Source of the DNA: Clostridium sp. CAG:221
Lineage (GTDB): Bacteria; Bacillota; Clostridia; Clostridiales; Clostridiaceae
DNA length: 36,168 nucleotides
Reading direction: 5' to 3'
Assembly: GCA_000435835.1 (NCBI GenBank)
Contig: FR883374.1
Coordinates: 1-36,168, forward strand
Part shown: positions 24,150 to 32,354 of the stretch, piece after piece
Position numbering within the stretch: the first letter of the stretch is position 1
Layout: each line of letters starts with the position of its first letter
Notes under the pieces: model-generated
Databases searched by the model: none
The model's input: only the letters and a program-made list of their open reading frames with translations
Told to the model about the DNA's origin: nothing
Position numbers and translations under genes: made by a program

Positions 24150-24692
24150 ACGTTGGTGTAATGTTACATCAAGATATTCGCCTCTGGCAGACCAAACAGT
24201 TAGAAATGCACATGGATGAAGCCCAGCAGTTTCTTCAAAGTCAGCATATTGATAAAGATCAATGATGTGTCTTCTTGTGTATGGTTCATTAGTAAGTCCA
24301 TCTAATAACTTATTCATTAAGTCATATTTTTTTACTGTAGCACCATATCTTTGGCCAATGGTATTTGTGTTATCCACTTCCCAGTCTCTCCACCACATGA
24401 TGTTATGCTTTTCTTCTAAAACAGATAAATCATTGCTTTGATCTTGATATATCCATAATATTTCCTTTATAGCAGATTTTATAGCTATAGGTCTAAGAGT
24501 TGTAATAGGAAATTCACCTTTACTAATATCATATTTTTCTACCACTTGGTTAACGTAGATTGTATGAGCAGGCGTTCCATCTTTATAAACTGGTCTGATT
24601 TTATGTCCAACAGTACTTGTTCCATTATTTAAAATGTCTTGTATGTTTTCTATAAAAATCTTATCAGCTTTTGATACATAATTTGTTATCAT
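24150..24692 (-). CDS. thyA: Thymidylate synthase, exon 1 (N-terminal 181 residues)
   Basis: Thymidylate synthase methylates dUMP to dTMP with methylene-tetrahydrofolate. The 5' exon encodes residues 1-181, including the catalytic Cys in AGLHPCAFL (C161) and ends after R181 of HQR. Joined to exon 2 it gives QRSSD and a 281-residue protein, close to B. subtilis ThyA (279). An in-frame TAA begins the intron, so unspliced mRNA gives an inactive fragment lacking the phosphate-site Ser and the C-terminus. GAGGTG 5 nt before ATG sets the start. thyA and dfrA form an operon divergent from dnaX across a 206-bp promoter region. The gene is intact if the intron splices. Confidence 0.94.
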
Positions 24693-24898
24693 ATGTTCAC
24701 CTCAAAAATATTAAATTTTAAAATTTAAGTATAACATTCTTTTAAAAATTTGAAAATTTCAGCCGTATTTTTTGATAGAATATTGCCTAAAATTATAGAT
24801 AATATGGTAAATTGTTTCGGGTAAAAGGAATTATTTCTTTTCACAAAAACTAGTGTATAATAATAATTAAAGTTTATAAAAAAAGAGAGGTAAGAGAT

Positions 24899-26521
24899 TT
24901 GGCATATACTGCTTTATATAGAGAATGGAGACCAAGTACATTTTATGATGTAGTAGGTCAGGAACATATAACAACTACGTTAAAAAATCAAATACTTAAT
25001 AATAGAATAGCCCATGCTTATCTTTTCTGTGGAACGAGAGGTACTGGTAAAACATCTACAGCAAAAGTTTTTGCTAAAGCATTAAATTGTTTGAATTTAC
25101 AAGATGGAGAGCCATGCAATGAATGTGAAATGTGTAAAAAGATAAATAACGGACTTGCTATTGATGTTACAGAGCTAGATGCTGCTTCAAACAATGGTGT
25201 AGATAAAATCAGAGATATTATTGATGATGTTAAATATCCTCCGCAAGAAGCACGTTTCAAGGTATATATAATGGATGAGGTTCATATGCTTTCAGCAGGA
25301 GCTGTAAATGCATTTTTAAAAACTTTAGAGGAACCACCTGCTAATGTAATATTTATTTTAGCTACAACTGACCCTCAAAAGCTGCCTATTACAATTCTTT
25401 CAAGATGTCAGAGATTTGATTTTAAGAGAATTAATAAAAATGATATAACTGCAAGACTTAGAAAGATAGTTACTGAAAAGGGAGTTATGGCTGATGATAA
25501 GAGTTTAAATCTTATTGCCAGAGTTTCTGATGGAGCTATGAGAGATTCCTTAAGTATATTAGATCAAGCAATATCTATGGGCAATGGAGCTGTAGAGTAT
25601 TCATCTGTTGTTTCAATGCTAGGACTTGTAACTAATGAATATCTTTTTACTTTAACTAATAATGTTATAGAAAGAAATATTGAAAAATGTATTTCAACTA
25701 TTGAAGAAATAATTACTTCAGGTAAGGATGCTTATTTATTCATTAAAGATCTTATTGAACATTATAGAAATCTTTTAATGGCAAAAGTAACTAATAATGC
25801 AGAAGAAGTTCTTGATATGTCAGAAGAGAATATTGCTCTTATTAAGGAGCAGACAGCAAGACTAAGAGCAGAAGAAATAATGAGATGTATACGAATATTA
25901 CAAGAAGCAGAAGGTAATGCTAAGGTTAGCAAGCAGGCTAGGCTTTATTTAGAACTTTCCATAATAAAGATGTGCAAGATTGAATATGATACATCAAATG
26001 AAGTTATTTTAACTAGGCTTAATAGATTGGAAGAAAATTTAAAGAACGGAAATATAGCTGTAGCTGTGAAAGAAGGAGTTAGAGCTGAAGCTGCTAGTAT
26101 GAAAAAAGCAGCAACACCTGCAAGTAAAGCTACTAGACCTGTAAATACAGAATCACCTGCAGTTGGAAATGCTAGTTCTAAACTGACTATAAATGAAGTG
26201 CAAAGAGCTTGGAAGGATGTATTAGAAAGGTTCAAAGCTAAAAGAGCAATGATTATTTATGCATCTATATTAATGGGAAGACCTATTTCATGCAGTAATG
26301 GTATTATAACAGTTGAATTTGATGAAGATTATAAGCTTAGTGCTGATAGATTAAACAAGCCAGATAATAAGGTAGTAGTAAATGAAGTATTTTCTGAAGT
26401 ATTCCAAGAAAAATTAAATGTACAGTTTGTATCTAAAGAAAAAAGAAACAATGAGCAAAATGCAGAAGATGTTTTGATGAATGCCTTTGGTGAAGGATTA
26501 GTAGATATACTTGATGAATAA
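24899..26521 (+). CDS. dnaX: DNA polymerase III subunits gamma and tau
   Basis: A 540-residue clamp-loader ATPase. The Walker A motif is GTRGTGKTS (45-53), the zinc module uses C64, C73, C76 and C79, Walker B is MDEVHML, and sensor/arginine-finger motif is ILSRCQRFDF. Domain III (about 225-365) is followed by a linker rich in Ala/Thr/Lys (about 385-420) and a C-terminal region that in tau contacts the polymerase. The start is TTG 24899 behind GAGAGG. A TATAAT at 24856-24861 may be the -10. It is the first gene of dnaX-ebfC-recR. No strong slippery site with pseudoknot was identified, so whether gamma is made is unclear. Confidence 0.96.
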   Translation: MAYTALYREWRPSTFYDVVGQEHITTTLKNQILNNRIAHAYLFCGTRGTGKTSTAKVFAKALNCLNLQDGEPCNECEMCKKINNGLAIDVTELDAASNNGVDKIRDIIDDVKYPPQEARFKVYIMDEVHMLSAGAVNAFLKTLEEPPANVIFILATTDPQKLPITILSRCQRFDFKRINKNDITARLRKIVTEKGVMADDKSLNLIARVSDGAMRDSLSILDQAISMGNGAVEYSSVVSMLGLVTNEYLFTLTNNVIERNIEKCISTIEEIITSGKDAYLFIKDLIEHYRNLLMAKVTNNAEEVLDMSEENIALIKEQTARLRAEEIMRCIRILQEAEGNAKVSKQARLYLELSIIKMCKIEYDTSNEVILTRLNRLEENLKNGNIAVAVKEGVRAEAASMKKAATPASKATRPVNTESPAVGNASSKLTINEVQRAWKDVLERFKAKRAMIIYASILMGRPISCSNGIITVEFDEDYKLSADRLNKPDNKVVVNEVFSEVFQEKLNVQFVSKEKRNNEQNAEDVLMNAFGEGLVDILDE

Positions 26522-26616
26522 TGGTAAAAAAAATAACATAAATACTTTATTCTAGTAAAAATTATAAAAATACTTTATAATATGAATAGACTTTTTATTT
26601 AAGAGGAGGATTTTTT

Positions 26617-26961
26617 ATGGCAAGAGGAGGATTTCCAGGCGGCTTCGGCGGAGGAAACATGAACAACTTAATGAAGCAAGCACAAAAGCTTCAAAAAGAA
26701 ATGGAAGAAATGCAAAAAAACTTAGAAAACAGCGAATATGAAGCTTCAGTAGGTGGCGGAGCTGTTGTCGTAAAAGTTAGCGGTAAAAAAGAATTAACAT
26801 CAATTAAAATAAAAGAAGAAGTTGTAGATGCAGATGATGTTGAAATGTTAGAGGATTTAGTTCTTAGTGCTGTAAATGAAGCATTAAAGAAAGCTGAAGA
26901 AGCTAGCTCAAATCAAATGGGAAAATTAACAGGCGGATTAAACATACCTGGGTTGTTTTAA
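26617..26961 (+). CDS. ebfC: YbaB/EbfC-family nucleoid-associated protein
   Basis: A 114-residue DNA-binding protein. A Gly-rich N-terminus (residues 2-14) is followed by the characteristic helix NNLMKQAQKLQKEMEEMQKN, a beta sheet with VGGGAVVVKVSGKKELTSIK, and a C-terminal helix. The dimer binds DNA as tweezers and is linked to recombination and chromosome structure. It sits between dnaX and recR, its standard place in many bacteria (yaaK in B. subtilis). GAGGAGG lies upstream of the ATG. Confidence 0.96.
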   Translation: MARGGFPGGFGGGNMNNLMKQAQKLQKEMEEMQKNLENSEYEASVGGGAVVVKVSGKKELTSIKIKEEVVDADDVEMLEDLVLSAVNEALKKAEEASSNQMGKLTGGLNIPGLF

Positions 26962-26981
26962 ATAATATTTTAAATTTATTA

Positions 26982-27010
26982 AAGGGCATGCAAGGAGACT
27001 TGCGTGCCTT
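26982..27010 (+). other. Hairpin between ebfC and recR
   Basis: AAGGGCATGCAAG pairs with CTTGCGTGCCTT with a 4-nt loop (GAGA). Only AAAAATT follows, so this is not a terminator. It may be an mRNA stabiliser or processing site. Confidence 0.5.
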
Positions 27011-27038
27011 AAAAATTATGAATGGAAGGATGAGTTAA

Positions 27039-27635
27039 ATGGATTTTTATCCAGTTGCTATAGAAAAGCTAATTGAAGAATTTGCAAAATTACCTAGTAT
27101 AGGGAAAAAGACGGCTCAAAGATTGACATTACATATATTAAATCTTCCGGAAGATGAAGTGAAGGAATTTGCCACAGCTTTAGTTAGAGCTAGAGGCACA
27201 ATAAAATACTGTTCTATATGTGGAAACTTTACTGAAACGGACCCTTGTCCAATATGTAGCAATCCAAGTAGGGATAAGAGCGTAATATGTGTTGTGGAAC
27301 AACCTAAAGATATTATGACTATGGAAAAGGTTAAGGAATTCAATGGAACATATCATGTACTTCATGGTAATCTTTCTCCAATGCAAGGAAGAGGTCCTCA
27401 AGATATAAAGATAAGAGAGCTTGTGGCAAGAATGAATGCTGATGTGAAGGAAGTTATTATTGCAACTAATCCTAATGTTGAAGGAGAAGCTACAGCAATG
27501 TATATTTCTAGAATACTTAGACCTCTCGAAGTTAAGGTAACGAGAATTGCTTCAGGACTTCCTGTTGGAGGAGATTTAGAATATGCAGATGAAGTTACTT
27601 TATCTAAAGCATTGGAAGGAAGAAAAGAAATATAA
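27039..27635 (+). CDS. recR: Recombination mediator protein RecR
   Basis: A 198-residue protein that forms a ring with RecO and RecF to load RecA at gaps. A helix-hairpin-helix (LPSIGKKTAQRL, 18-29), a C4 zinc finger (C58, C61, C70, C73), a Toprim domain (about 80-175 with VVEQPKDIMTME and ATNPNVEGEATAMY) and the C-terminal Walker-B-like segment GLPVGGDLEYADEVTL are all intact. Length is normal. It is in the dnaX-ebfC-recR operon. Confidence 0.97.
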   Translation: MDFYPVAIEKLIEEFAKLPSIGKKTAQRLTLHILNLPEDEVKEFATALVRARGTIKYCSICGNFTETDPCPICSNPSRDKSVICVVEQPKDIMTMEKVKEFNGTYHVLHGNLSPMQGRGPQDIKIRELVARMNADVKEVIIATNPNVEGEATAMYISRILRPLEVKVTRIASGLPVGGDLEYADEVTLSKALEGRKEI

Positions 27636-27724
27636 AATTGAGGCTATCTGAATAAAATTTAAGTAGATGGAAATAAATAGAATAAATATTTTTTTAATTT
27701 CTATTTAAATTTTAGGAGGGAGTT

Positions 27725-27976
27725 ATGAATAAGGGCAAAATTTTAAATTTTATACTATCAAGGTATGAATATGAAGATACTTTAGATGATGAACTTTTAG
27801 AGTCTATTAGAGAAACAATAGAAGAAATGCAAATAGCCCAGTGTATGTTTAATTACGTAAGTGATCCTAAATTAATTGAAGCTGCCATATATAGAGAAGA
27901 TGCAGCAAAGAAAAAATTTGAATATCTTTTATCTCTAGCGAAAGAAAAGCAAATGAATAAAAAGATAGACATGTAA
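27725..27976 (+). CDS. yaaL: YaaL-family (DUF2508) protein
   Basis: An 83-residue soluble helical protein with the family's central segment EEMQIAQCMFNYVSDPKLIE and basic C-terminus. It occupies the same position as yaaL of B. subtilis, between recR and bofA. Its role is unknown. The ribosome site is GGAGGG before ATG 27725. Confidence 0.88.
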   Translation: MNKGKILNFILSRYEYEDTLDDELLESIRETIEEMQIAQCMFNYVSDPKLIEAAIYREDAAKKKFEYLLSLAKEKQMNKKIDM

Positions 27977-28043
27977 TGAATTTTTAAAAATTATGTAGCA
28001 TAATAATAAGTATTATATAGGGGGAGAATGAGGGGGAAATTAA

Positions 28044-28295
28044 ATGATAAGTTTAGATATGATAGTATATGCACTAGTTGGATTAGCATTATTGTTTTTA
28101 ATAATAAAATTACTTAAATGGCCATTAAAGATATTAATTAATGGTATTTTAGGAATTATATTATTATATATAGCCAACATAGTAGGAAGCTATATTGGGT
28201 TTGTGCTACCTGTTAATGCAATATCAGCACTTATAGCAGGATTTTTAGGTATACCAGGAATAATATTTCTAGTATTGTTTCAATTCTTTATATAG
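28044..28295 (+). CDS. bofA: Pro-sigma-K processing inhibitor BofA family protein
   Basis: An 83-residue integral membrane protein with two or three hydrophobic helices (about 5-22, 33-52, 58-82). The conserved ILINGILGIILLY and the C-terminal NAISALIAGFLGIPGIIFLV match BofA. In Bacillus, BofA with SpoIVFA holds the protease SpoIVFB inactive in the forespore membrane until sigma-K is needed. Its position after yaaL is the conserved one. Many clostridia lack or alter sigma-K processing, so its partner here may differ. Confidence 0.9.
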   Translation: MISLDMIVYALVGLALLFLIIKLLKWPLKILINGILGIILLYIANIVGSYIGFVLPVNAISALIAGFLGIPGIIFLVLFQFFI

Positions 28296-28320
28296 TTTAA
28301 TTATTTTGATAAAAAACAGG

Positions 28321-28345
28321 AAGGGAACCTTTTGTAGGTTCCCTT
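28321..28345 (+). terminator. Hairpin after bofA, weak terminator
   Basis: AAGGGAACCT pairs with AGGTTCCCTT around TTTGT. ATAAGTT follows instead of a T-run, so efficiency is uncertain. Confidence 0.6.
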
Positions 28346-28413
28346 ATAAGTTAAAACAGATATGAATTAAAGAAATAAGTTGTTAATGAATGAAAACTCT
28401 ATATATAAGTAAT

Positions 28414-28525
28414 TTATGCACAAAATAAAAAAAGTGACACAAATATTTAGGTGTAAGCACTACATCCGCTTACACCCGTTTAAATATGTGGATAATTTAA
28501 CTTAAAAGCAAAGAAATTATCTACA
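28414..28525. promoter_or_regulatory. DnaA-box cluster with central dyad
   Basis: TTATGCACA (28414-28422), TTATCCACA on the minus strand (28487-28495) and the one-mismatch TTATCTACA (28517-28525) lie in 112 bp of otherwise gene-free DNA. Between them GGTGTAAGC-ACTACATCC-GCTTACACC (28450-28476) is a GC-rich dyad without a T-run, extended by ATATTTA/TTAAATAT. Its place near the presumed origin suggests a DnaA-binding cluster. Confidence 0.5.
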
Positions 28526-28636
28526 GTAATAACTTGCCCATTATTTATAAAAATATGTATATTTAATGTTATAATTTAAGAAGAAAAATAAGCTAATATA
28601 TAATGGTAGGATATTATGTAATACGAGGTGATAAAG

Positions 28637-28810
28637 ATGCCAGCAGGTAATGGAGTAAATTGTTTATACTGTCCTGAAAAGGAGGCAGGGAGATGCCAAG
28701 GCAATGACACAGGATGTTTATGTTTTAAATGTCCAAGACATTTAGGACAATGCAGATGTGTCAAGTATTGCAGAGAAACAGAGTCAGTTTTAATTTTTGA
28801 TGAAAGATAA
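28637..28810 (+). CDS. Cysteine-rich mini-protein, probable metal binder
   Basis: A 57-residue protein with nine cysteines arranged as NCLYC, GRC, GCLC, FKC, QCRC and KYC in residues 7-45. This pattern suggests zinc or Fe-S binding, or a small redox scaffold. There is no signal peptide or membrane segment. I do not recognise the family. GAGGTG at 28625-28630 places ATG 28637; the GTG at 28628 lies within that site. It has its own terminator. It is the only gene between bofA and the serine operon. Confidence 0.75.
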   Translation: MPAGNGVNCLYCPEKEAGRCQGNDTGCLCFKCPRHLGQCRCVKYCRETESVLIFDER

Positions 28811-28830
28811 CAGCATGATTTTAAAGCTTT

Positions 28831-28867
28831 AAAAGGTTCAGAAGATAATCTGAACCTTTTTGTTTTT
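28831..28867 (+). terminator. Terminator of the Cys-rich gene
   Basis: AAAAGGTTCAGA-AGATAA-TCTGAACCTTTT, followed by TGTTTTT. Confidence 0.9.
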
Positions 28868-29021
28868 AGAATATATTATTTTTTTTATTAATATCATAAA
28901 TATAACTTTATGAATAATATAACAGAATAAGAGTAAATAAATATAAAATATAGCACTAATACTAAAATTAATAAATTAGTAGAAGTCTACAATAGCAATA
29001 AAAATATAATGGGGGAATTTC

Positions 29022-30098
29022 ATGCATAAGAAATTATTTATTCCTGGACCAGTGGAGGTTAGACAAGAAGTTTTAGAAAAGATGTCAACACCTATGATTG
29101 GTCACAGGAGCAAAGAAGCATCAGAACTTCAGAAACGTATAAGTGATAATTTAAGAAAGTTATTTTACACACAAAGTGAGATATTGCTTTCTACATCATC
29201 AGGTAGTGGTCTTATGGAAGGGGCCATAAGATCATGTACCGCAAAAAGAGCAGCAGTATTTTCTGTTGGAGCTTTTGGTAATCGCTGGTATAAGATGGCT
29301 GTAAATAATAATGTTCCTGCAGATATTTTTGAATTTGAAATGGGCAAGGCAGTAAAGGTAGAGAAGGTTAAAGAAGTTTTAGATACAGGAAAGTATGATT
29401 TAGTAGCAGTAACTCATAATGAGACATCAACAGGAATAATGAATCCTATTAAAGAAATAGGTGAAGTTATAAAAAATTACCCAGAGGTAGTTTTCATTGT
29501 AGATACAGTAAGTTCAGCAGGTGGTACAAAAATAGAAGTTGATAATTGGGGAATTGATGTCTGCATAACATCATCACAAAAGGCATTAGGCCTTCCACCG
29601 GGATTATCAGTATGTACTTTTTCAGAAAAAGCAAAAAATAGAGCTGAAAATGTTAAAAATAGAGGCTTTTATTTAGATTTGCTTGCTCTTTATAAATATT
29701 TGAAAAAGAAAAATTATCAATATCCTTCAACACCATCTTTATCACATATGTTTGCCCTTGATTATCAGCTTGATTATATATTAAATGTTGAAGGGTTGGA
29801 AAATAGATTTAAAAGGCATATAGAAATGGCTGATATAGTTAGGAATTGGGGCAGAAAATATTTTGAACTATTTCCTGAAGAGGGCTATTTATCTAATACA
29901 TTAACCACTATTAAGAATACTAGAGGAATAAGTGTAGCAGATCTTAATAAAGAATTAGCAAAACGAGGCTTTCAAATTTCCAATGGATATGGAGATTTAA
30001 AAGAAAAGACATTTAGAATAGCTCATATGGCAGATATCACCGTAGATGAAGTGAAGGAGCTCTTAGATAATATCAATGACATCCTAGGTTTACAATAA
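29022..30098 (+). CDS. PLP-dependent aminotransferase (serine-glyoxylate/alanine-glyoxylate type), probable phosphoserine aminotransferase
   Basis: A 358-residue fold-type I, class V aminotransferase. The N-terminal FIPGPVEVRQEV and GHRSKE, the SSGSGLMEGA phosphate-binding loop, the DTVSSAGG motif and the PLP lysine in TSSQKALGLPPG (K187) are intact. It is not a classical SerC, but the next gene encodes a phosphoglycerate-dehydrogenase-like enzyme, and in archaea and clostridia this subgroup supplies the phosphoserine aminotransferase step. The role in serine synthesis is therefore inferred from the pair. The ribosome site is GGGGG before ATG 29022. It starts an operon of three genes. Confidence 0.85.
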   Translation: MHKKLFIPGPVEVRQEVLEKMSTPMIGHRSKEASELQKRISDNLRKLFYTQSEILLSTSSGSGLMEGAIRSCTAKRAAVFSVGAFGNRWYKMAVNNNVPADIFEFEMGKAVKVEKVKEVLDTGKYDLVAVTHNETSTGIMNPIKEIGEVIKNYPEVVFIVDTVSSAGGTKIEVDNWGIDVCITSSQKALGLPPGLSVCTFSEKAKNRAENVKNRGFYLDLLALYKYLKKKNYQYPSTPSLSHMFALDYQLDYILNVEGLENRFKRHIEMADIVRNWGRKYFELFPEEGYLSNTLTTIKNTRGISVADLNKELAKRGFQISNGYGDLKEKTFRIAHMADITVDEVKELLDNINDILGLQ

Positions 30099-30101
30099 CT
30101 C

Positions 30102-30131
30102 TTAATTCATCATTCATAATTCATCATTAAT
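30102..30131 (+). repeat. Single heptamer-repeat tract between the aminotransferase and serA genes
   Basis: A tract beginning TTAATTCATCATTCATAATT is the same family as 15761-15793. It lies 3 bp after the stop codon and directly before the ribosome site of the next gene, inside the operon. Confidence 0.7.
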
Positions 30132-30149
30132 ATATGGGGGGATTTTATC

Positions 30150-31052
30150 TTGAAAGTATTGGCCAATGATGGTCTTGAAATAAGTGCAATAAATGAAATA
30201 AAGAAAAATGGTATATCTATAGAAACAAATCATCTTGATAAGGAGGCGTTAATTGAAAATATAAAAGATTATGATGTATTAGTAGTAAGATCTGCCACTA
30301 AGGTTACAAGCGAGGTTTTGGAGGCAGGAGCAAAAGGAAACTTAAAATTAGTGATTAGAGCAGGTGTAGGAATTGATAATATAGATTTAGATTATGCTGA
30401 AAAAGTAGGAATTAAAGTAAGAAATACTCCTAATGCTAGTTCAGATTCAGTAGCAGAATTAGCATTAGGTCATATGTTTTCTGTTGCCAGACATATAGCA
30501 GTAGCAAATTATACAATGAGAAATGGTCAATGGAACAAAAAGCAATATAAAGGTAGTGAAATTGCTGGTAAGACTCTTGGAATAATAGGCATGGGACGTA
30601 TAGGTAAAGCTCTAGCAGGAAAAGCAGAAGCTTTAGGTATGAAGATAATATATACAGATGCTTTGGGAAAGCAAGATAACCTAGCTTACGAATTTATGGA
30701 CTTAGGTAATCTTTTAAAGGTTAGCGACTATGTATCACTACATGTTCCATATAATAAAGATAAAGGTACTTTAATAAGTGATAGAGAAATATCAATGATG
30801 AAAGATGGTGCAGTTATAATTAATTGTGCAAGAGGAAAGGTGGTAGATGAGGAGGCTTTATTAAAAGCATTGAATTCAGGAAAACTAGCAGGAGCAGGAA
30901 TAGATGTATTTGAACAGGAGCCTAGTGAAAATATGGCACTAATCAATCATGAGCGTGTAAGTGTAACGCCTCATATAGGAGCTTCTACTAAAGAAGCTCA
31001 AGAAAGAATTGGAAAAGAAGTAGCTGCTATAGTAATTGATTTTAATAAGTAG
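30150..31052 (+). CDS. serA: D-3-phosphoglycerate dehydrogenase-like protein (short form)
   Basis: A 300-residue NAD-dependent D-2-hydroxyacid dehydrogenase. The nucleotide-binding motif is GIIGMGRIGKALAGKAEALG, the catalytic Arg is in NCARGKVVDEEAL, Glu in FEQEPS, and His in TPHIGASTKEAQ. The NTPNASSDSVAELALGHM segment is typical of phosphoglycerate dehydrogenases. It lacks the ACT regulatory domain, so feedback by serine is unlikely through that domain. The start is TTG 30150 behind GGGGGG. It follows the aminotransferase by 51 bp and precedes DUF1015 by 26 bp. A glycerate or glyoxylate reductase is a less likely alternative. Confidence 0.86.
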   Translation: MKVLANDGLEISAINEIKKNGISIETNHLDKEALIENIKDYDVLVVRSATKVTSEVLEAGAKGNLKLVIRAGVGIDNIDLDYAEKVGIKVRNTPNASSDSVAELALGHMFSVARHIAVANYTMRNGQWNKKQYKGSEIAGKTLGIIGMGRIGKALAGKAEALGMKIIYTDALGKQDNLAYEFMDLGNLLKVSDYVSLHVPYNKDKGTLISDREISMMKDGAVIINCARGKVVDEEALLKALNSGKLAGAGIDVFEQEPSENMALINHERVSVTPHIGASTKEAQERIGKEVAAIVIDFNK

Positions 31053-31078
31053 TTTTTAACATAAGGGAGGTATTAAAT

Positions 31079-32320
31079 GTGGCAATTATTAGACCTTTCA
31101 AAGCATATAGACCAATTAAAGAACATGTAAAAGATATTGCAGCTTTGCCTTATGATGTTATGAGTAGTAAGGAAGCCAGAGGTATGGTAAAGAATAATAA
31201 ATATTCCTTTCTGCATGTGGATAGGGCAGAGGTAAATTTGGATGAAAGTGTAGGTGAATATGATAAGGTTGTATATGACACTGCTAAGAAAGTATTAGAA
31301 AATATGATAGAAGAGGGGTTATATATACAAGAAAAAGCACCTGCTATTTATATTTACCAACAAATAATGGATGGAAGAGGGCAAAAAGGAATAGTTTGCT
31401 GTACATCAGTTGATGATTATATTAACAACATTATTAAAAAGCATGAAAGAACAAGATTACTTAAAGAAATAGATAGAGTTAATCATGTAGATATATGTAA
31501 TGCTAATACAGGGCCTATATTTCTTACCTATAGAAATAATAATGAAATATCATCAATAGTAGAAGAATGGACTAAAAAGGAGCCTGTTTATGATTTTATA
31601 TCAGAAGATGGTAATGGACATAGGGTGTGGATAATAGATGATAATATAGTAATAGAAAAATTAGTTAAATTATTTAAGAGTATAAAATATTTATATATTG
31701 CTGATGGGCATCATAGATCAGCTTCAGCTGTAAAAGTTGCTTTAAAAAGAAGAAAGCAACTAGGTAAGTATACAGGAAATGAAGAATTTAACTATTTTTT
31801 ATCTATAATATATCCTGATACAGAGCTTAAAGTATTTGATTATAATAGGACAGTTAAGGATTTAAATGGTCTTAGTGAAGAAGAGTTTTTTAGCAAGGTG
31901 GAAGAATCATTTTATCTGTCTAAGTCAGAAAGCAATAAGCCAGTAAGCCCAAAGAATAAACATGAATTTGGCATGTATATGAATAAGCAATGGTTTATTT
32001 TAAGAGCAAAGGATGGCTCTTTTGATGAAAGTAATCCTATAGATAGTTTAGATGTATCTATACTGCAAAATAATCTCTTAAATCCCATATTAGGCATAAG
32101 TGATCCAACAAAGTCAGAGAGAATAGAATTTATTGGAGGTATAAGAGGGCTTAAGGAGTTGGAAAATAGGGCAGATAATGATATGAAGGTGAGTTTTTCT
32201 ATGTATGCAACCACTATAGATGATATTATGAATGTTGCAGATAGTGGTAAGACAATGCCACCTAAGTCTACTTGGTTTGAACCTAAGCCAAGAAGTGGTA
32301 TATTCATTCATAAGCTATAA
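31079..32320 (+). CDS. DUF1015 family protein in a serine operon
   Basis: A 413-residue cytosolic protein of the DUF1015 (COG4198) family. Conserved segments are the N-terminal IRPFKAYRPI and LPYDVMSSKEA, KHERTRLLKEIDRVNH, and YIADGHHRSASA (DGHHR at about 209-213). DG-H-x-R resembles the motif of ParB/Srx-fold nucleotide enzymes such as free-serine kinase; that likeness is by eye only. It is translated from GTG 31079 behind GGGAGG and is the last gene of the aminotransferase-serA operon, which points to serine or phosphoserine metabolism. No serB is nearby. Confidence 0.85.
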   Translation: MAIIRPFKAYRPIKEHVKDIAALPYDVMSSKEARGMVKNNKYSFLHVDRAEVNLDESVGEYDKVVYDTAKKVLENMIEEGLYIQEKAPAIYIYQQIMDGRGQKGIVCCTSVDDYINNIIKKHERTRLLKEIDRVNHVDICNANTGPIFLTYRNNNEISSIVEEWTKKEPVYDFISEDGNGHRVWIIDDNIVIEKLVKLFKSIKYLYIADGHHRSASAVKVALKRRKQLGKYTGNEEFNYFLSIIYPDTELKVFDYNRTVKDLNGLSEEEFFSKVEESFYLSKSESNKPVSPKNKHEFGMYMNKQWFILRAKDGSFDESNPIDSLDVSILQNNLLNPILGISDPTKSERIEFIGGIRGLKELENRADNDMKVSFSMYATTIDDIMNVADSGKTMPPKSTWFEPKPRSGIFIHKL

Positions 32321-32322
32321 AT

Positions 32323-32354
32323 AAAAAATAGCAGCAATGTAGCTGCTATTTTTT
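32323..32354. terminator. Bidirectional terminator between DUF1015 and mtnN
   Basis: AAAAAATAGCAGC-AATGTA-GCTGCTATTTTTT. It serves both convergent genes. Confidence 0.92.

Noticed and set aside
22605..24692. thyA as a frameshifted or disrupted pseudogene
   Set aside because: Both halves are fully conserved, join in frame at a perfect group I boundary, and the insert has ribozyme core pairings.
25018..25260. Antisense ORF in dnaX, and other long antisense ORFs over hcp, kinase and corC genes
   Set aside because: They are shadows caused by biased codon use of the real genes and have no start signals.
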